Below, piece by piece: positions 34,101-41,240 of a stretch of 42,321 bases of DNA. The stretch is from Acidobacteriota bacterium (GTDB taxonomy: Bacteria; Acidobacteriota; Polarisedimenticolia; JACPZX01): NCBI GenBank assembly GCA_016195325.1, contig JACPZX010000039.1, positions 1-42,321 of the forward strand, read 5' to 3'. Position 1 is the first letter of the stretch; every line of letters begins with the position of its first letter. Position numbers and translations under genes: made by a program. The notes beneath the pieces are model-generated. The model made no database searches, was not told the origin of the DNA, and was given only the letters and a program-made list of their open reading frames with translations.

Positions 34101-34651
34101 GTGTAGTCGATCTCGACGTCTCCCACGGCCGAGTGCTCCGGTGTGCCGTCGGGGACGTAGGAGCCCGACCCCATGAAATCGATCGTCGACCCCTCCGAGC
34201 GCGATCCCGGATTCCCCGAGCAGTCCAGGGAAAAAGAGAGTTCGCTCGTTTGCTTGTCGTCGTAGCCCCGGACTTCCACTTTCGAGTCGGGCGAGTACTG
34301 GACGATGCAGGGATTGAGGGAGCCGATGTGGCAGTCGGACGGACCGAACTGGCCCGCGATCCTCGCCTTCGTATGGGAGGTCCGGGTCAGATCATGTTGG
34401 TAGGTCCACGAGGTGGCGAACGGCAGGGGATAGGAGGAGCCGCCGCCGGCGGTCGAGCTCGAGTAGATCTCCGTGTATTCGAGATCCCATGTCTTCACCT
34501 GATGCAGCCTGGTGATCTGGGCCTGAGTCAGCGGCGGCGCAGGCTTGGTCTGGACGTTCGACGTGGCCGTCCCCGCTGCGACGGGTGAGAAGGCCGCCGT
34601 CAGAATCACGCAGGCGGCAACGAGCGACGAGCCGTTCTTTTCGCTGACCAT
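31181..34651 (-). CDS. secreted metzincin-like metalloprotease, paralogue B
   Basis: Exported protein of 1156 aa and full-length paralogue of the gene at 27612. I place the start at ATG 34651, which has AGGGGGA about eight bases upstream; the ATG at 34660 abuts that site. Signal peptide to about residue 27. The zinc site HEFGHTLGLHH starts at His551, with the Met-turn VSVMSYAFQF. An acidic calcium-type stretch (DDDGDGLCDNWETDG) lies N-terminal to it. A TSP3-like repeat (DNCPSTPNPGQLDSDGDG) near residue 830 is followed by Ig-like modules in the same order as A. The last module is complete (SGTGGFVLTSVTSSEPD to RVYSLTWTGEDAAGN) and ends PKKKPKL. First gene of a minus-strand unit with the 53-aa membrane protein; promoter-like element directly upstream. 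Confidence 0.85.
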   Translation of the reverse strand: MVSEKNGSSLVAACVILTAAFSPVAAGTATSNVQTKPAPPLTQAQITRLHQVKTWDLEYTEIYSSSTAGGGSSYPLPFATSWTYQHDLTRTSHTKARIAGQFGPSDCHIGSLNPCIVQYSPDSKVEVRGYDDKQTSELSFSLDCSGNPGSRSEGSTIDFMGSGSYVPDGTPEHSAVGDVEIDYTQNPPIAYGSVAFDNVTLHYLYQDHTCFPPDHREYDAFFGRPIVGGGWYPESQGCCEGGDSQVRVERGAFVVHGVADWDYSGQFCNGNGSACFDPNTAPMVPVTVHDHGEWVLREHLCQDTDGNGNDDDDGDGLCDNWETDGIDVDGDGTIDLPLNNPPYNANPKHKDLFVEIDYMQKNPADPNDVEKPSDASLIMVRNAFAAAKVDNPDGFRGVRLHFVGSDAANPDEKKLVDEALPHSIRIGFDEDIATSCPAASFDGLKSANFGTAAERGDPNNAANILEAKKLAFRYAIFAHQQADEVDPHGSCVDNLSSGVAELPGNDLIVTMGGWDFSDLSFFAGGVPSDCYAGEQGAACARRQADAATFMHEFGHTLGLHHGGGDDINCKPNYVSVMSYAFQFRNMLSTRLLDYSGGVAGTSANDPFAPLDERSLDESDGIVGPTARESVYGLNGLPAYILLNYPIDWNGDPNGRTDETGVAAHIARLDVVSGCDRGSTADVQLVTIGYKVTLDSTFVPAPSAYAISVNGAAPVAPTSVAVQGTRVYLTLPSPLGIADTVKLDYNPPAVHPVTELGGSPVTAEHGFSTPNITKELTTLFARDDWATLQYDMAMAPAFSDGATREALPDAEPTRDELVSAASLVDFDGDGIPNAFDNCPSTPNPGQLDSDGDGLGDDCAGTGIADIDAPTTRVTATPSANASGWSSADVTVTLEAADDPNGSGVREIDHVMTGAQSEPQQSIAGDAASTVISTEGETAVTFFAVDNSGNPEPPRTATVRLDKSVPMIVAAQAPAPNANGWNNSDVTISYTCADALSGLASCDAPVIVGAEGQGQSATGNATDVAGNVAQVSVSGINIDRTPPSVTCTVSPAVLWPPKHRMIPITATVIVTDALSGTGGFVLTSVTSSEPDSVNRKDKPGDIAGFAVGSPSTTGQIRAERIANGPGRVYSLTWTGEDAAGNATWCHATVTVPKKKPKL

Positions 34652-34672
34652 CGAGATCATCCCCCTGAGGGT

Positions 34673-34699
34673 CAGGTCGCGCGAGCGCGGGGCTTGTCA
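34673..34699 (-). promoter_or_regulatory. shared TGACA/CGCGACCTG element, copy A
   Basis: Minus strand TGACA (34699-34695), 13 bases, CGCGACCTG (34681-34673). Identical at 24 of 27 positions to the copy upstream of the sigma gene. If it is a promoter, transcription would start close to the ribosome-binding site of metzincin B (leader about 15 bases). It lies in the divergent region with the TPR-CHAT gene and could affect both. Confidence 0.5.
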
Positions 34700-34744
34700 G
34701 AGGGAATCGCGATTGTGCTCGGTTTTTCGGCTAGGATTCGGCGG

Positions 34745-37700
34745 ATGCGGCTTTTCGCCCGAGCCCCCCGAGCCCTTCTTCTCACCGCGCTGCTCCTGTC
34801 CATCGCGGCCGCCGATTCCGAGTCGCAGAAGACCCTCGACCTGATCGACGCCGGCCGCTACGAAGAGGCGCTCGGCGCCGCCCGGGAGCGGCTGGCGGGT
34901 GTCGAGGCCGCCTCCGGACCCGACGCCCCCGAGGTGGCCCGCGCGATCGCCCTCGTGCTGAAGGCCGGATACTGGTCCTCTCGACCGAAAGACCCGGAGC
35001 TTCTCGCGCTCGCGCGGCGTGCCGTCGCCATCGACGAGAGGGCGTCGGGCCCGGACGGCTCCGCCGCAGCCGACAGCCTCCTGGGCCTTGCCACCATCCT
35101 CATCGCGCGCGGCGACATCGACGAGGCGAAGGGGATCTGCGAACGGGCCCTCGTGATCCGGGAGAGGGAGTTCGGCCCGCAGAGTCTCGAGGCCGCGGCG
35201 TCTCGCCGCTGGCTCGGCATTGTCTTCGAGGAGATGGGAGATCTGCATCGGGCCGCCGCGGAGCAGGGGCGCGTGCTGACCGTCCAGGAGACGCTCCTCG
35301 CCCCCGATGATCGCGAGATTGCGAGCACGCTCAACTCCCTCGCCAGCGTTCAGCGACAGCTCGGCGACTACCCGCACGCCGTCGAAAGCCGTCAGAGGTG
35401 TCTGGCGATCCGTGAGAAGGCGTTCGGGCCGGACCACCCCCAGGTCGCGTGGGCCGCCCATAATCTGGCGAACCTCTACGCCGACCTCGGGGAGTTCGCC
35501 AAGGCCAGGGAGCTCTACGCGCGCGCGCTGGCGATCCGCGAGAGAACCGAGCCGCCGGATCATCCCGATCTCGGGTACAGCCACAACAGCCTCGGGGTGA
35601 TGGCGTACAACCTCGGCGACTACGGGGCGGCCCGTGCCGAGTACGAGCGGGCCCTCGGCATCCGCGAGAAATCGCTCGGCGCGGACCACGCCCTCGTCGC
35701 TGCGACCCTCAACAACCTGGGGAACCTCCTCGACGAGATGGGAGAGGTCGAGAAGGCCCGGGACGTTCTCTCGCGCGCGCTCCAGATCAAGACGCGGAAG
35801 CTTGGACCCGATCACGTCAGCACCGCGATCACCGCCAACAACCTCGGCAACGTTCTCGCGAAACTGGGGGAGTTCGATCGGGCCGAGGCGCTCACGCGCC
35901 GGGCGCTCGCGATCCGTGAGAAGACACTCGGCGCGGACCACGCCGACGTCGGGAGATCCCTCGACGATCTCGGATGGATTCGCCACCTCCGCGACGACGA
36001 CGCCGGCGGGATCCCCTCGCTCACGCGCGCGCTGGATGTCCGGGAGAAGGCGCTCTCAGCCGATCACCCCGACGTCGCCGAGACGCTCGAGCGCCTCGCC
36101 ATCGTGACGTCGGGGGCGGGGGAACCCGCCGCGGCGCTGCCTCTGGCGGCTCGCGCCCTCGACATCCAGAGAAGGACTCTCGGCGCCGACCATCCCACCG
36201 TGGCGGGCACCCTTGCCCTCATCGGAGAGATTGACCTGAAGCTGGGACGGGCCGGCGACGCGCTGGCTTCGGCCCTCGAGTCGGAGTCGATCGGCCGCGA
36301 GCACTTCCGCCTCACCGCCCGGCACCTCGCGCAGCGGGAGGCGCTGCGCTACGAGGAGGTGCGCGCCTCGGGGCTCGACGTCGCACTTCAGGCGCTGACC
36401 CGAATGGCGGGAGATCCCGCCGTCGCCGCGCGCGCCGGCGCGGTGCTGGACGACGTCATCCGCTCGCGCGCGCTCGTCCTCGACGCGATCGGATCTAGGA
36501 GGCGGCTCGCCGCCGAGGCGCGCACCGACGAAGCGTCGCGACGGATCTCGGCGCTTCGGGACGCTGCGACGGCCTTTGCGCGTCTCGCGCGCCGCGAGCC
36601 GGATCCGGATCACCCCGATCGCTACCTGACGCAGCTCCGCGAGGCGAGAGAGAGGAAAGAGCGGACCGAACGGGATCTGATCGAGATCAGCGCCGCGGAG
36701 CGCGAGTGGTCCGATGCCGGCCGCGTCGGCCTCGCCGACGTCCGCGCCGCACTCCCAGAGGGCGCCGTCCTCCTCTCGTACGTCAGGTACACGTCGCGCG
36801 CGCCCTCCGAGGAGCGTTACGTTGCCTTCGTGACGGCCGGCGTGAAGAATTCGACGACCGCCGCGGTCTCCCTCGGTCCCGCGTCGAGAATCGACGGGCT
36901 CGTCGCCCGCTGGAAGACGGAGGCCGGCCGCGGCGCGCAGGCGCCGAGCGTGGCGCTTCGCCGGCTGGAGGGCGACTACCGCGACTCGGCGCGCGCGCTG
37001 AGGAAGGCGATCTGGGATCCGGTCGCGGCGAACGTGAGAGACGCGACGCTCCTCTTCGTCGTCCTGGACGGCGCCCTCGACGTCGTGAACCTCGCGGCGT
37101 TCCCCGCCGAAGATGACCGGTACCTTGTCGAGACGGGGCCGCTCATCGCCTACCTTTCCGCGGAGCGTGATCTCGTCTCCGCCACGCGCCCGCGCGACGC
37201 CGGCTCGGGGATCCTCGTCGTCGGGGCCGTGGACTACGGAGTGGCTCCGGCCAGCACGGCCGGCGGGCCATGCTCGCCCTTCCACGCGCTCCGGTTCGGG
37301 CCACTCCCGGGCGCGCGCGACGAGGCGGACTCGATTGCACGGATATTCACGAGCCGGGGCGGGATCGTCACACGGCTCTCGGGCGCGGACGCGACGGCGC
37401 GGCGTTTCCTCGCCGCCGCCCCGAGCCACGAGATCCTCCACGTCGCGACGCACGGTTTCTTCCTCGACGACACCTGCGATCGGCGCGGTGCGACGGGATC
37501 CCGTAACGATCCGATGCTCCTCTCGGGCCTCGCCTTCGCGGGGGCGAACCAGCGGCGCGACGACAAACCGCAGACCGACGACGGCCTCCTGACCGCGGAG
37601 GAGATCGCGTCGCTCGACCTCTCGCGCGTCGCGTGGGCCGTGCTCTCGGCGTGCAACACGGGCCTCGGCGAGATCAGGAACGGCGAAGGAGTGCTCGGCC

Positions 37701-37939
37701 TCCGGCGCGCGTTTCAGATTGCCGGGGCCGGAACCCTCATCATGAGCCTCTGGACCGTCCGCGACGAGGACGCGTCGGAGTGGATGCGCGGGCTCTACGA
37801 CGCCCGCCTCGCGAAGCTCGACACGGCTCACGCGATCCGGAACGTGTCGATGCGGATGCTCGAAGCGCGCCGGAAGGAGGGACGCAGCACGCACCCTGCC
37901 GCGTGGGGCGCCTTCGTCGCGTTCGGCGCGTGGCGCTGA
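34745..37939 (+). CDS. exported TPR-CHAT (caspase-like) protein
   Basis: A 1064-aa protein. From ATG 34745 it begins with a signal-peptide-like stretch (MRLFARAPRALLLTALLLSIA) and then about ten 42-residue kinesin-light-chain-type TPRs to about residue 500. The repeat pattern is AL-x-IREK-x-LG-x-DHP-x-VA. A helical linker with a conserved RSRALVLDAI follows, then a C-terminal CHAT domain. The CHAT cysteine-protease dyad is intact: His903 in HVATHG and Cys970 in LSACNTG, followed by GEGVLGLRRAFQIAGAG. CHAT proteases belong to clan CD (caspase/separase fold); TPR-CHAT proteins include the Csx29 protease of type III-E CRISPR, but no cas gene is near. An in-frame TTG at 34694 gives a longer, poorer start. 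It is divergent from metzincin B and convergent with the anti-sigma gene (four-base gap). Confidence 0.9.
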   Translation: MRLFARAPRALLLTALLLSIAAADSESQKTLDLIDAGRYEEALGAARERLAGVEAASGPDAPEVARAIALVLKAGYWSSRPKDPELLALARRAVAIDERASGPDGSAAADSLLGLATILIARGDIDEAKGICERALVIREREFGPQSLEAAASRRWLGIVFEEMGDLHRAAAEQGRVLTVQETLLAPDDREIASTLNSLASVQRQLGDYPHAVESRQRCLAIREKAFGPDHPQVAWAAHNLANLYADLGEFAKARELYARALAIRERTEPPDHPDLGYSHNSLGVMAYNLGDYGAARAEYERALGIREKSLGADHALVAATLNNLGNLLDEMGEVEKARDVLSRALQIKTRKLGPDHVSTAITANNLGNVLAKLGEFDRAEALTRRALAIREKTLGADHADVGRSLDDLGWIRHLRDDDAGGIPSLTRALDVREKALSADHPDVAETLERLAIVTSGAGEPAAALPLAARALDIQRRTLGADHPTVAGTLALIGEIDLKLGRAGDALASALESESIGREHFRLTARHLAQREALRYEEVRASGLDVALQALTRMAGDPAVAARAGAVLDDVIRSRALVLDAIGSRRRLAAEARTDEASRRISALRDAATAFARLARREPDPDHPDRYLTQLREARERKERTERDLIEISAAEREWSDAGRVGLADVRAALPEGAVLLSYVRYTSRAPSEERYVAFVTAGVKNSTTAAVSLGPASRIDGLVARWKTEAGRGAQAPSVALRRLEGDYRDSARALRKAIWDPVAANVRDATLLFVVLDGALDVVNLAAFPAEDDRYLVETGPLIAYLSAERDLVSATRPRDAGSGILVVGAVDYGVAPASTAGGPCSPFHALRFGPLPGARDEADSIARIFTSRGGIVTRLSGADATARRFLAAAPSHEILHVATHGFFLDDTCDRRGATGSRNDPMLLSGLAFAGANQRRDDKPQTDDGLLTAEEIASLDLSRVAWAVLSACNTGLGEIRNGEGVLGLRRAFQIAGAGTLIMSLWTVRDEDASEWMRGLYDARLAKLDTAHAIRNVSMRMLEARRKEGRSTHPAAWGAFVAFGAWR

Positions 37940-37943
37940 CAGT

Positions 37944-38780
37944 TCAGCGAGCCGGTGCGATGATCTCGAACGGCGATTCGATCAGCCTCTCGCCGCTCCC
38001 CTGCCCGATCCGGCCGAGCGAGAGGGTGTAGGTCCCGGGCGGAAGCGTCGAGACGGGCACAAGGAGCGTGAGGAGCCGATCCTGCGACCCGTGACCGTCG
38101 CGGATCGCCCCGGCCGTCGTCTCGCTCGACCAGACGACGTGCCCTCCCCGATCGCGGATCTCGAAGAGAAGCGGCTCGGCGTCCGCGGCCGCGCGCGGCG
38201 CGACGGGTTCGAGGAGAAGCGTGACGAAGTGCGCCCTCGGGTTCAGCTGAATCGTCGGCGCCGATCCCTGCCCTCCACGAGTGGCGCCGAGATAGAGCGC
38301 GAGGACCACCTCGCCGCGATCGGGAACCACTGTCGCCGGAGCCTCGGTTCGCGCTTCAGTGCGCGGCGCCTGTGGCGTTGGCGCCTGCTGACGCGCGCGC
38401 GGAAGCTCGACGACGCCGAGATATGCGGGGTAGCCGAGGACGGCGACGGTCAGCGTGGCGGCGATCGCGGCGGGGATGAACGGGTGAAGACGCTTGGTTT
38501 GCGCGCGCGCCGCGGCGATCGACGCGCGGCAGGCCGTCACCTCGCCGGCGCACGCGGTGCACGTCGCGAGATGCGCGTGGCTCCCCTCCTTCGTTGCCAG
38601 CTCGACGATTGTGTCGACCGACAGATGTTCGGGGGCGCCGCGAAGCACCTCGATGGTCTCGAGCACCTCCCGGCACTCCTCGCACTCTTCGAGGTGCCCT
38701 CTCACGCGCGCTCGCACCGCGGGGGTGAGACGCCCGGGGAGGGCGTCGACGAGGATCGCGGCGGCTTCATCGTGCGTCAT
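37944..38780 (-). CDS. zinc-finger transmembrane anti-sigma factor
   Basis: A 278-aa anti-sigma factor. The N-terminal cytosolic part has a zf-HC2/ZAS motif H-x3-C-x2-C at His29, Cys33, Cys36. A second H-x3-C-x2-C lies at His70, Cys74, Cys77, so there may be two ZAS domains in tandem. One membrane helix at about 101-122 is followed by a Pro/Ala/Thr linker and a periplasmic beta-rich domain (GEVVLALYLGATRGG to LPPGTYTLSLGRIGQG) that presumably receives the signal. It overlaps the sigma gene by 14 bases, the normal arrangement for an ECF sigma and its antagonist, and ends four bases from the convergent TPR-CHAT gene. Confidence 0.88.
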   Translation of the reverse strand: MTHDEAAAILVDALPGRLTPAVRARVRGHLEECEECREVLETIEVLRGAPEHLSVDTIVELATKEGSHAHLATCTACAGEVTACRASIAAARAQTKRLHPFIPAAIAATLTVAVLGYPAYLGVVELPRARQQAPTPQAPRTEARTEAPATVVPDRGEVVLALYLGATRGGQGSAPTIQLNPRAHFVTLLLEPVAPRAAADAEPLLFEIRDRGGHVVWSSETTAGAIRDGHGSQDRLLTLLVPVSTLPPGTYTLSLGRIGQGSGERLIESPFEIIAPAR

Positions 38781-39336
38781 GGGTCGTCATCCTCTTCAGG
38801 ATCTCGCGGGCTTCCTTCAGGCACTGCCACATCTTCGTCCGGAGCGCGTGCTCGCTTCTCCCCTGCTCGTTCGCGATCTCGGTGTAGGCCCTGCCTTCGT
38901 CCATCACCTTGCGAATCAATTCGGCGCACGGAGCGCCCATCCTCTGAAGGACGCGCCGCCCCAGCCCTTCGCGCTCCTTTCGGAGCAGCGCTTCGTCGGG
39001 GCGCGCGCGCCCGTCGGGGTGACCCGCGTCCAGCGGCTCCGTGCTGCGGTGCCTCCTCATCCAGTCCACGCAGCGCCGGCACGCGATCGTCTCGGTCAGC
39101 GAGAAGAGCGACTCTCTGAGCTTCAGATCCTTGCCGGCGACGGCCTGCCAGAGCTGGGTCATCACCTCCTGGACGACTTCGATCCGATCGGTCTCGGGAA
39201 CGTAGTACCCCTTGAACCGGACGATGCGCGCGGCGTGGCTCTGGACCTCGGCGATCAGGTCAGGGTCGGCCCGAAGGAACCGTGCGGTCTGATCCTCAGG
39301 CGTTGCCGCGTCCCGGGTTCGATCCCGCCGCGCCAT
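38767..39336 (-). CDS. ECF-like RNA polymerase sigma factor
   Basis: A 189-aa sigma-70 family factor with regions 2 and 4 only. Region 2 spans about 20-100 (IVRFKGYYVPETDRIEVVQE, then ETIACRRCVDWMRR). Region 4 helix-turn-helix lies at about 130-185 (RAYTEIANEQGRSEHALRTK). ATG at 39336 is preferred to the GTG at 39387, which falls almost on the upstream promoter-like element. It overlaps and precedes the anti-sigma gene. The element at 39396-39422, 60 bases upstream, is nearly the same as that before metzincin B, which suggests autoregulation plus control of the metzincins; that regulon is inference. Confidence 0.88.
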   Translation of the reverse strand: MARRDRTRDAATPEDQTARFLRADPDLIAEVQSHAARIVRFKGYYVPETDRIEVVQEVMTQLWQAVAGKDLKLRESLFSLTETIACRRCVDWMRRHRSTEPLDAGHPDGRARPDEALLRKEREGLGRRVLQRMGAPCAELIRKVMDEGRAYTEIANEQGRSEHALRTKMWQCLKEAREILKRMTTHDAR

Positions 39337-39395
39337 GACGAAAAGGCTACCACAGGGTCGGCGGCAGTCCCGAACGACGCGACGCACTCAAGCCA

Positions 39396-39422
39396 CAGGT
39401 CGCGGGAGCGAGGGACTTGTCA
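39396..39422 (-). promoter_or_regulatory. shared TGACA/CGCGACCTG element, copy C
   Basis: Minus strand TGACA (39422-39418), 13 bases, CGCGACCTG (39404-39396), 59 bases before the sigma factor ATG. It differs from copy A at three positions, all in the spacer. It lies in the 117-base gap after the lipoprotein gene, which holds nothing else I recognise. Confidence 0.5.
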
Positions 39423-39453
39423 CTCGCCTCAAAGGACGGCGAATCGCCCAAGC

Positions 39454-40248
39454 TCAGGAGATCCAGTTGAGTTGATCCCACCGGACGACCCAGACCCCGG
39501 CCGACCGGGCGAGATAATACGTGTGGCCCGAGGCGCCGGTCAGACCGGCGTAGTGGCGGCCTCCTGCCTCCACCGTGTCGTCGCCCGCTCGAGCGATGTA
39601 GAAGATTGAAAAGCTGATGCGTCCCCTCCCCGACTCGAAGCGCGAGCCGCGCTGGACGCGAACCGCGCCGTCATCGAACCGATGGAGAAAACCCGGAGTC
39701 GGATCCGTCCCGAGAAGATCGAGGTGATACACCGTTCGCCGGTCGGTGAACATCTTCGCGAACTGGATCGCCTCGTACCGCACGATTGCCTCACAGATCT
39801 CCTCCTCGTCCGGCGTCGGCCGCCGCACCGCAAGAGGGATGTCGTATCGAAGATCTTGGAGTCGGACCTCCTGAGGTGAATCCGACTCCCGTCGGGGCCT
39901 GTCCTCGACTTCGACGAACCCCCAGGGGTCGGCGTGCACGACGGCCTTGTACTCGAACCGCACGGGCAGGTCACGGAAGACGGCCCGGCCGTCGTCGTCG
40001 GTTGTCGCCTCCCTGACGATCGCGCGCCGCTTCGACTTCGAAGCGAGCGTCACCCTCAGACCGGGGAACGGATGCTGGTCTCGGTCGACGGCTCGGATGG
40101 CGAAGACGCCGCGCGGCGGGACCTCCGGATCCGCGCCGAATCCCTTGAGTCCGGCGCAGGCGGTGACCAGCGAGAGCGCTACCACGACTCCCGCGAGGCA
40201 CGATTGAACGCGCGTCCACGAGGCGCGGGGTTCTGTCGCGGGGCTCAT
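39454..40248 (-). CDS. lipoprotein with carboxypeptidase-regulatory-like domain
   Basis: A 264-aa predicted lipoprotein. From ATG 40248 (AGGGAG six bases upstream) the N-terminus is basic, then a hydrophobic core VVVALSLVTAC with the lipobox cysteine. A regulatory-like beta-sandwich follows (FAIRAVDRDQHPFPGLRVTL, then TTDDDGRAVFRDLPVRFEY), the same repeat type as in the giant protein at 20134. The C-terminal part (about 150-264) is beta-rich with many Tyr/Trp residues (YYLARSAGVWVVRWDQLNW) and may be a small NTF2-like or substrate-binding domain; not recognised. The frame stays open to 40569 but that extension is unlike protein. It is monocistronic; the 199-base gap upstream holds only the structure at 40382-40439. 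Confidence 0.8.
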   Translation of the reverse strand: MSPATEPRASWTRVQSCLAGVVVALSLVTACAGLKGFGADPEVPPRGVFAIRAVDRDQHPFPGLRVTLASKSKRRAIVREATTDDDGRAVFRDLPVRFEYKAVVHADPWGFVEVEDRPRRESDSPQEVRLQDLRYDIPLAVRRPTPDEEEICEAIVRYEAIQFAKMFTDRRTVYHLDLLGTDPTPGFLHRFDDGAVRVQRGSRFESGRGRISFSIFYIARAGDDTVEAGGRHYAGLTGASGHTYYLARSAGVWVVRWDQLNWIS

Positions 40249-40381
40249 CTTTGCTCCCTGGCCACAGCGGTTCGGCGAGGATGGCGTGTCGCCCACTTGG
40301 ACGCCCACGACCGACTCGTGGTTGGCGGACGATGGCAGCGGATGACGGGTGTGCGTTTCCTCGTCGACGCAGACGGTCAGA

Positions 40382-40439
40382 GAACCGTCTCGAGGCCCTC
40401 GGAGCGAAGAGTCAGCGACTTCGGATACTCGGACGGTTC
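40382..40439. other. structured region between aquaporin and lipoprotein genes
   Basis: Outer arms GAACCGTC (40382-40389) and GACGGTTC (40432-40439) are perfect complements. Between them a shorter CGAAG/CTTCG stem can form, giving a nested fold. It begins nine bases after the aquaporin stop. No T-run follows on the minus strand, so termination is only one possibility. Confidence 0.35.
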
Positions 40440-40447
40440 GTCGTCCC

Positions 40448-41137
40448 TCAGCTCTCCTCGGTCCGGATGAACCGGTACGCCATCGCGCCCAGGAGCGCCC
40501 CGACGATGGGCGCGACCCAGAACATCCAGAGCTGGGCCATCGCCCAGCCGCCCACGAAGACAGCGACACCGGTGCTCCGCGCGGGATTCACGGAGGTGTT
40601 GGTGACGGGGATGCTGACGAGATGGATCAGCGTGAGCGCGAGGCCGATCGGCAGCGGCGCGAATCCCGCGGGAACGCGCTTCTCGGTGGAACCGAGGATG
40701 ATGAAGAGGAAGAACATCGTCATGACGATCTCGGTGACGAGCCCGGCCGTCAGCGAGTAGCCGCCGGGGGAATGAGCTCCGTACCCGTTCGCCGCGAACC
40801 CGTGGGCGACGTCGAAACCGGGAGCCCCACCCGCGATGACGAGGAGGACCCCCCCGGCCGCCACCGCCCCGAGCACCTGGGCGCCGATGTACGACCCCAG
40901 CTTCGCCGACGGAAAGCGCCCCGCGGCCCAGAGGCCAATCGACACGGCCGGGTTGAGATGGCACCCCGAGACGTGGCCGATCGCGTACGCCATCGTCAGC
41001 ACCGTCAGCCCGAAGGCGCACGAGACGCCGAGAAGCCCGATGCCGACACCCGGAAACGCCGCCGCGAGCATCGCGCTGCCGCAGCCGCCGAGAACCAGCC
41101 AGAAGGTCCCGAGGAACTCCGCGCTTGATTGTTTCAT
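40448..41137 (-). CDS. aqpZ: aquaporin Z-type water channel
   Basis: A 229-aa six-helix channel of the MIP family in the inner membrane. Both NPA loops are intact: HLNPAVS (NPA at 62-64) and SVNPARS (NPA at 184-186). The selectivity-filter positions read Phe42, His172, Thr181 and Arg187, the F/H/T/R set of water-specific AqpZ rather than the wider filter of GlpF, so water rather than glycerol is the expected substrate. Length matches AqpZ. ATG at 41137 has GGGAGGATTGG directly before it. It is monocistronic and divergent from glucokinase. Confidence 0.95.
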   Translation of the reverse strand: MKQSSAEFLGTFWLVLGGCGSAMLAAAFPGVGIGLLGVSCAFGLTVLTMAYAIGHVSGCHLNPAVSIGLWAAGRFPSAKLGSYIGAQVLGAVAAGGVLLVIAGGAPGFDVAHGFAANGYGAHSPGGYSLTAGLVTEIVMTMFFLFIILGSTEKRVPAGFAPLPIGLALTLIHLVSIPVTNTSVNPARSTGVAVFVGGWAMAQLWMFWVAPIVGALLGAMAYRFIRTEES

Positions 41138-41240
41138 CCAATCCTCCCGAGTGCGTCAGCGGACCTGAATTCCGCCCGCAAACTACACCCAACGAAGGAG
41201 AGACTCCATCGATCCGCCCGCCTCTGGTATCCTCACCCGC

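Noticed and set aside
34745-37939. CRISPR-linked or antiphage TPR-CHAT (Csx29-like) system
   Set aside because: No cas gene, repeat array, gasdermin or nucleotide cyclase in the window; the predicted signal peptide also argues against it. The regular periodicity here is due to TPR codons, not a CRISPR array.
39337-39387. GTG start at 39387 for the sigma factor
   Set aside because: It would begin nine bases from the promoter-like element and add a Cys/Arg-rich stretch atypical of sigma factors; ATG 39336 is preferred.
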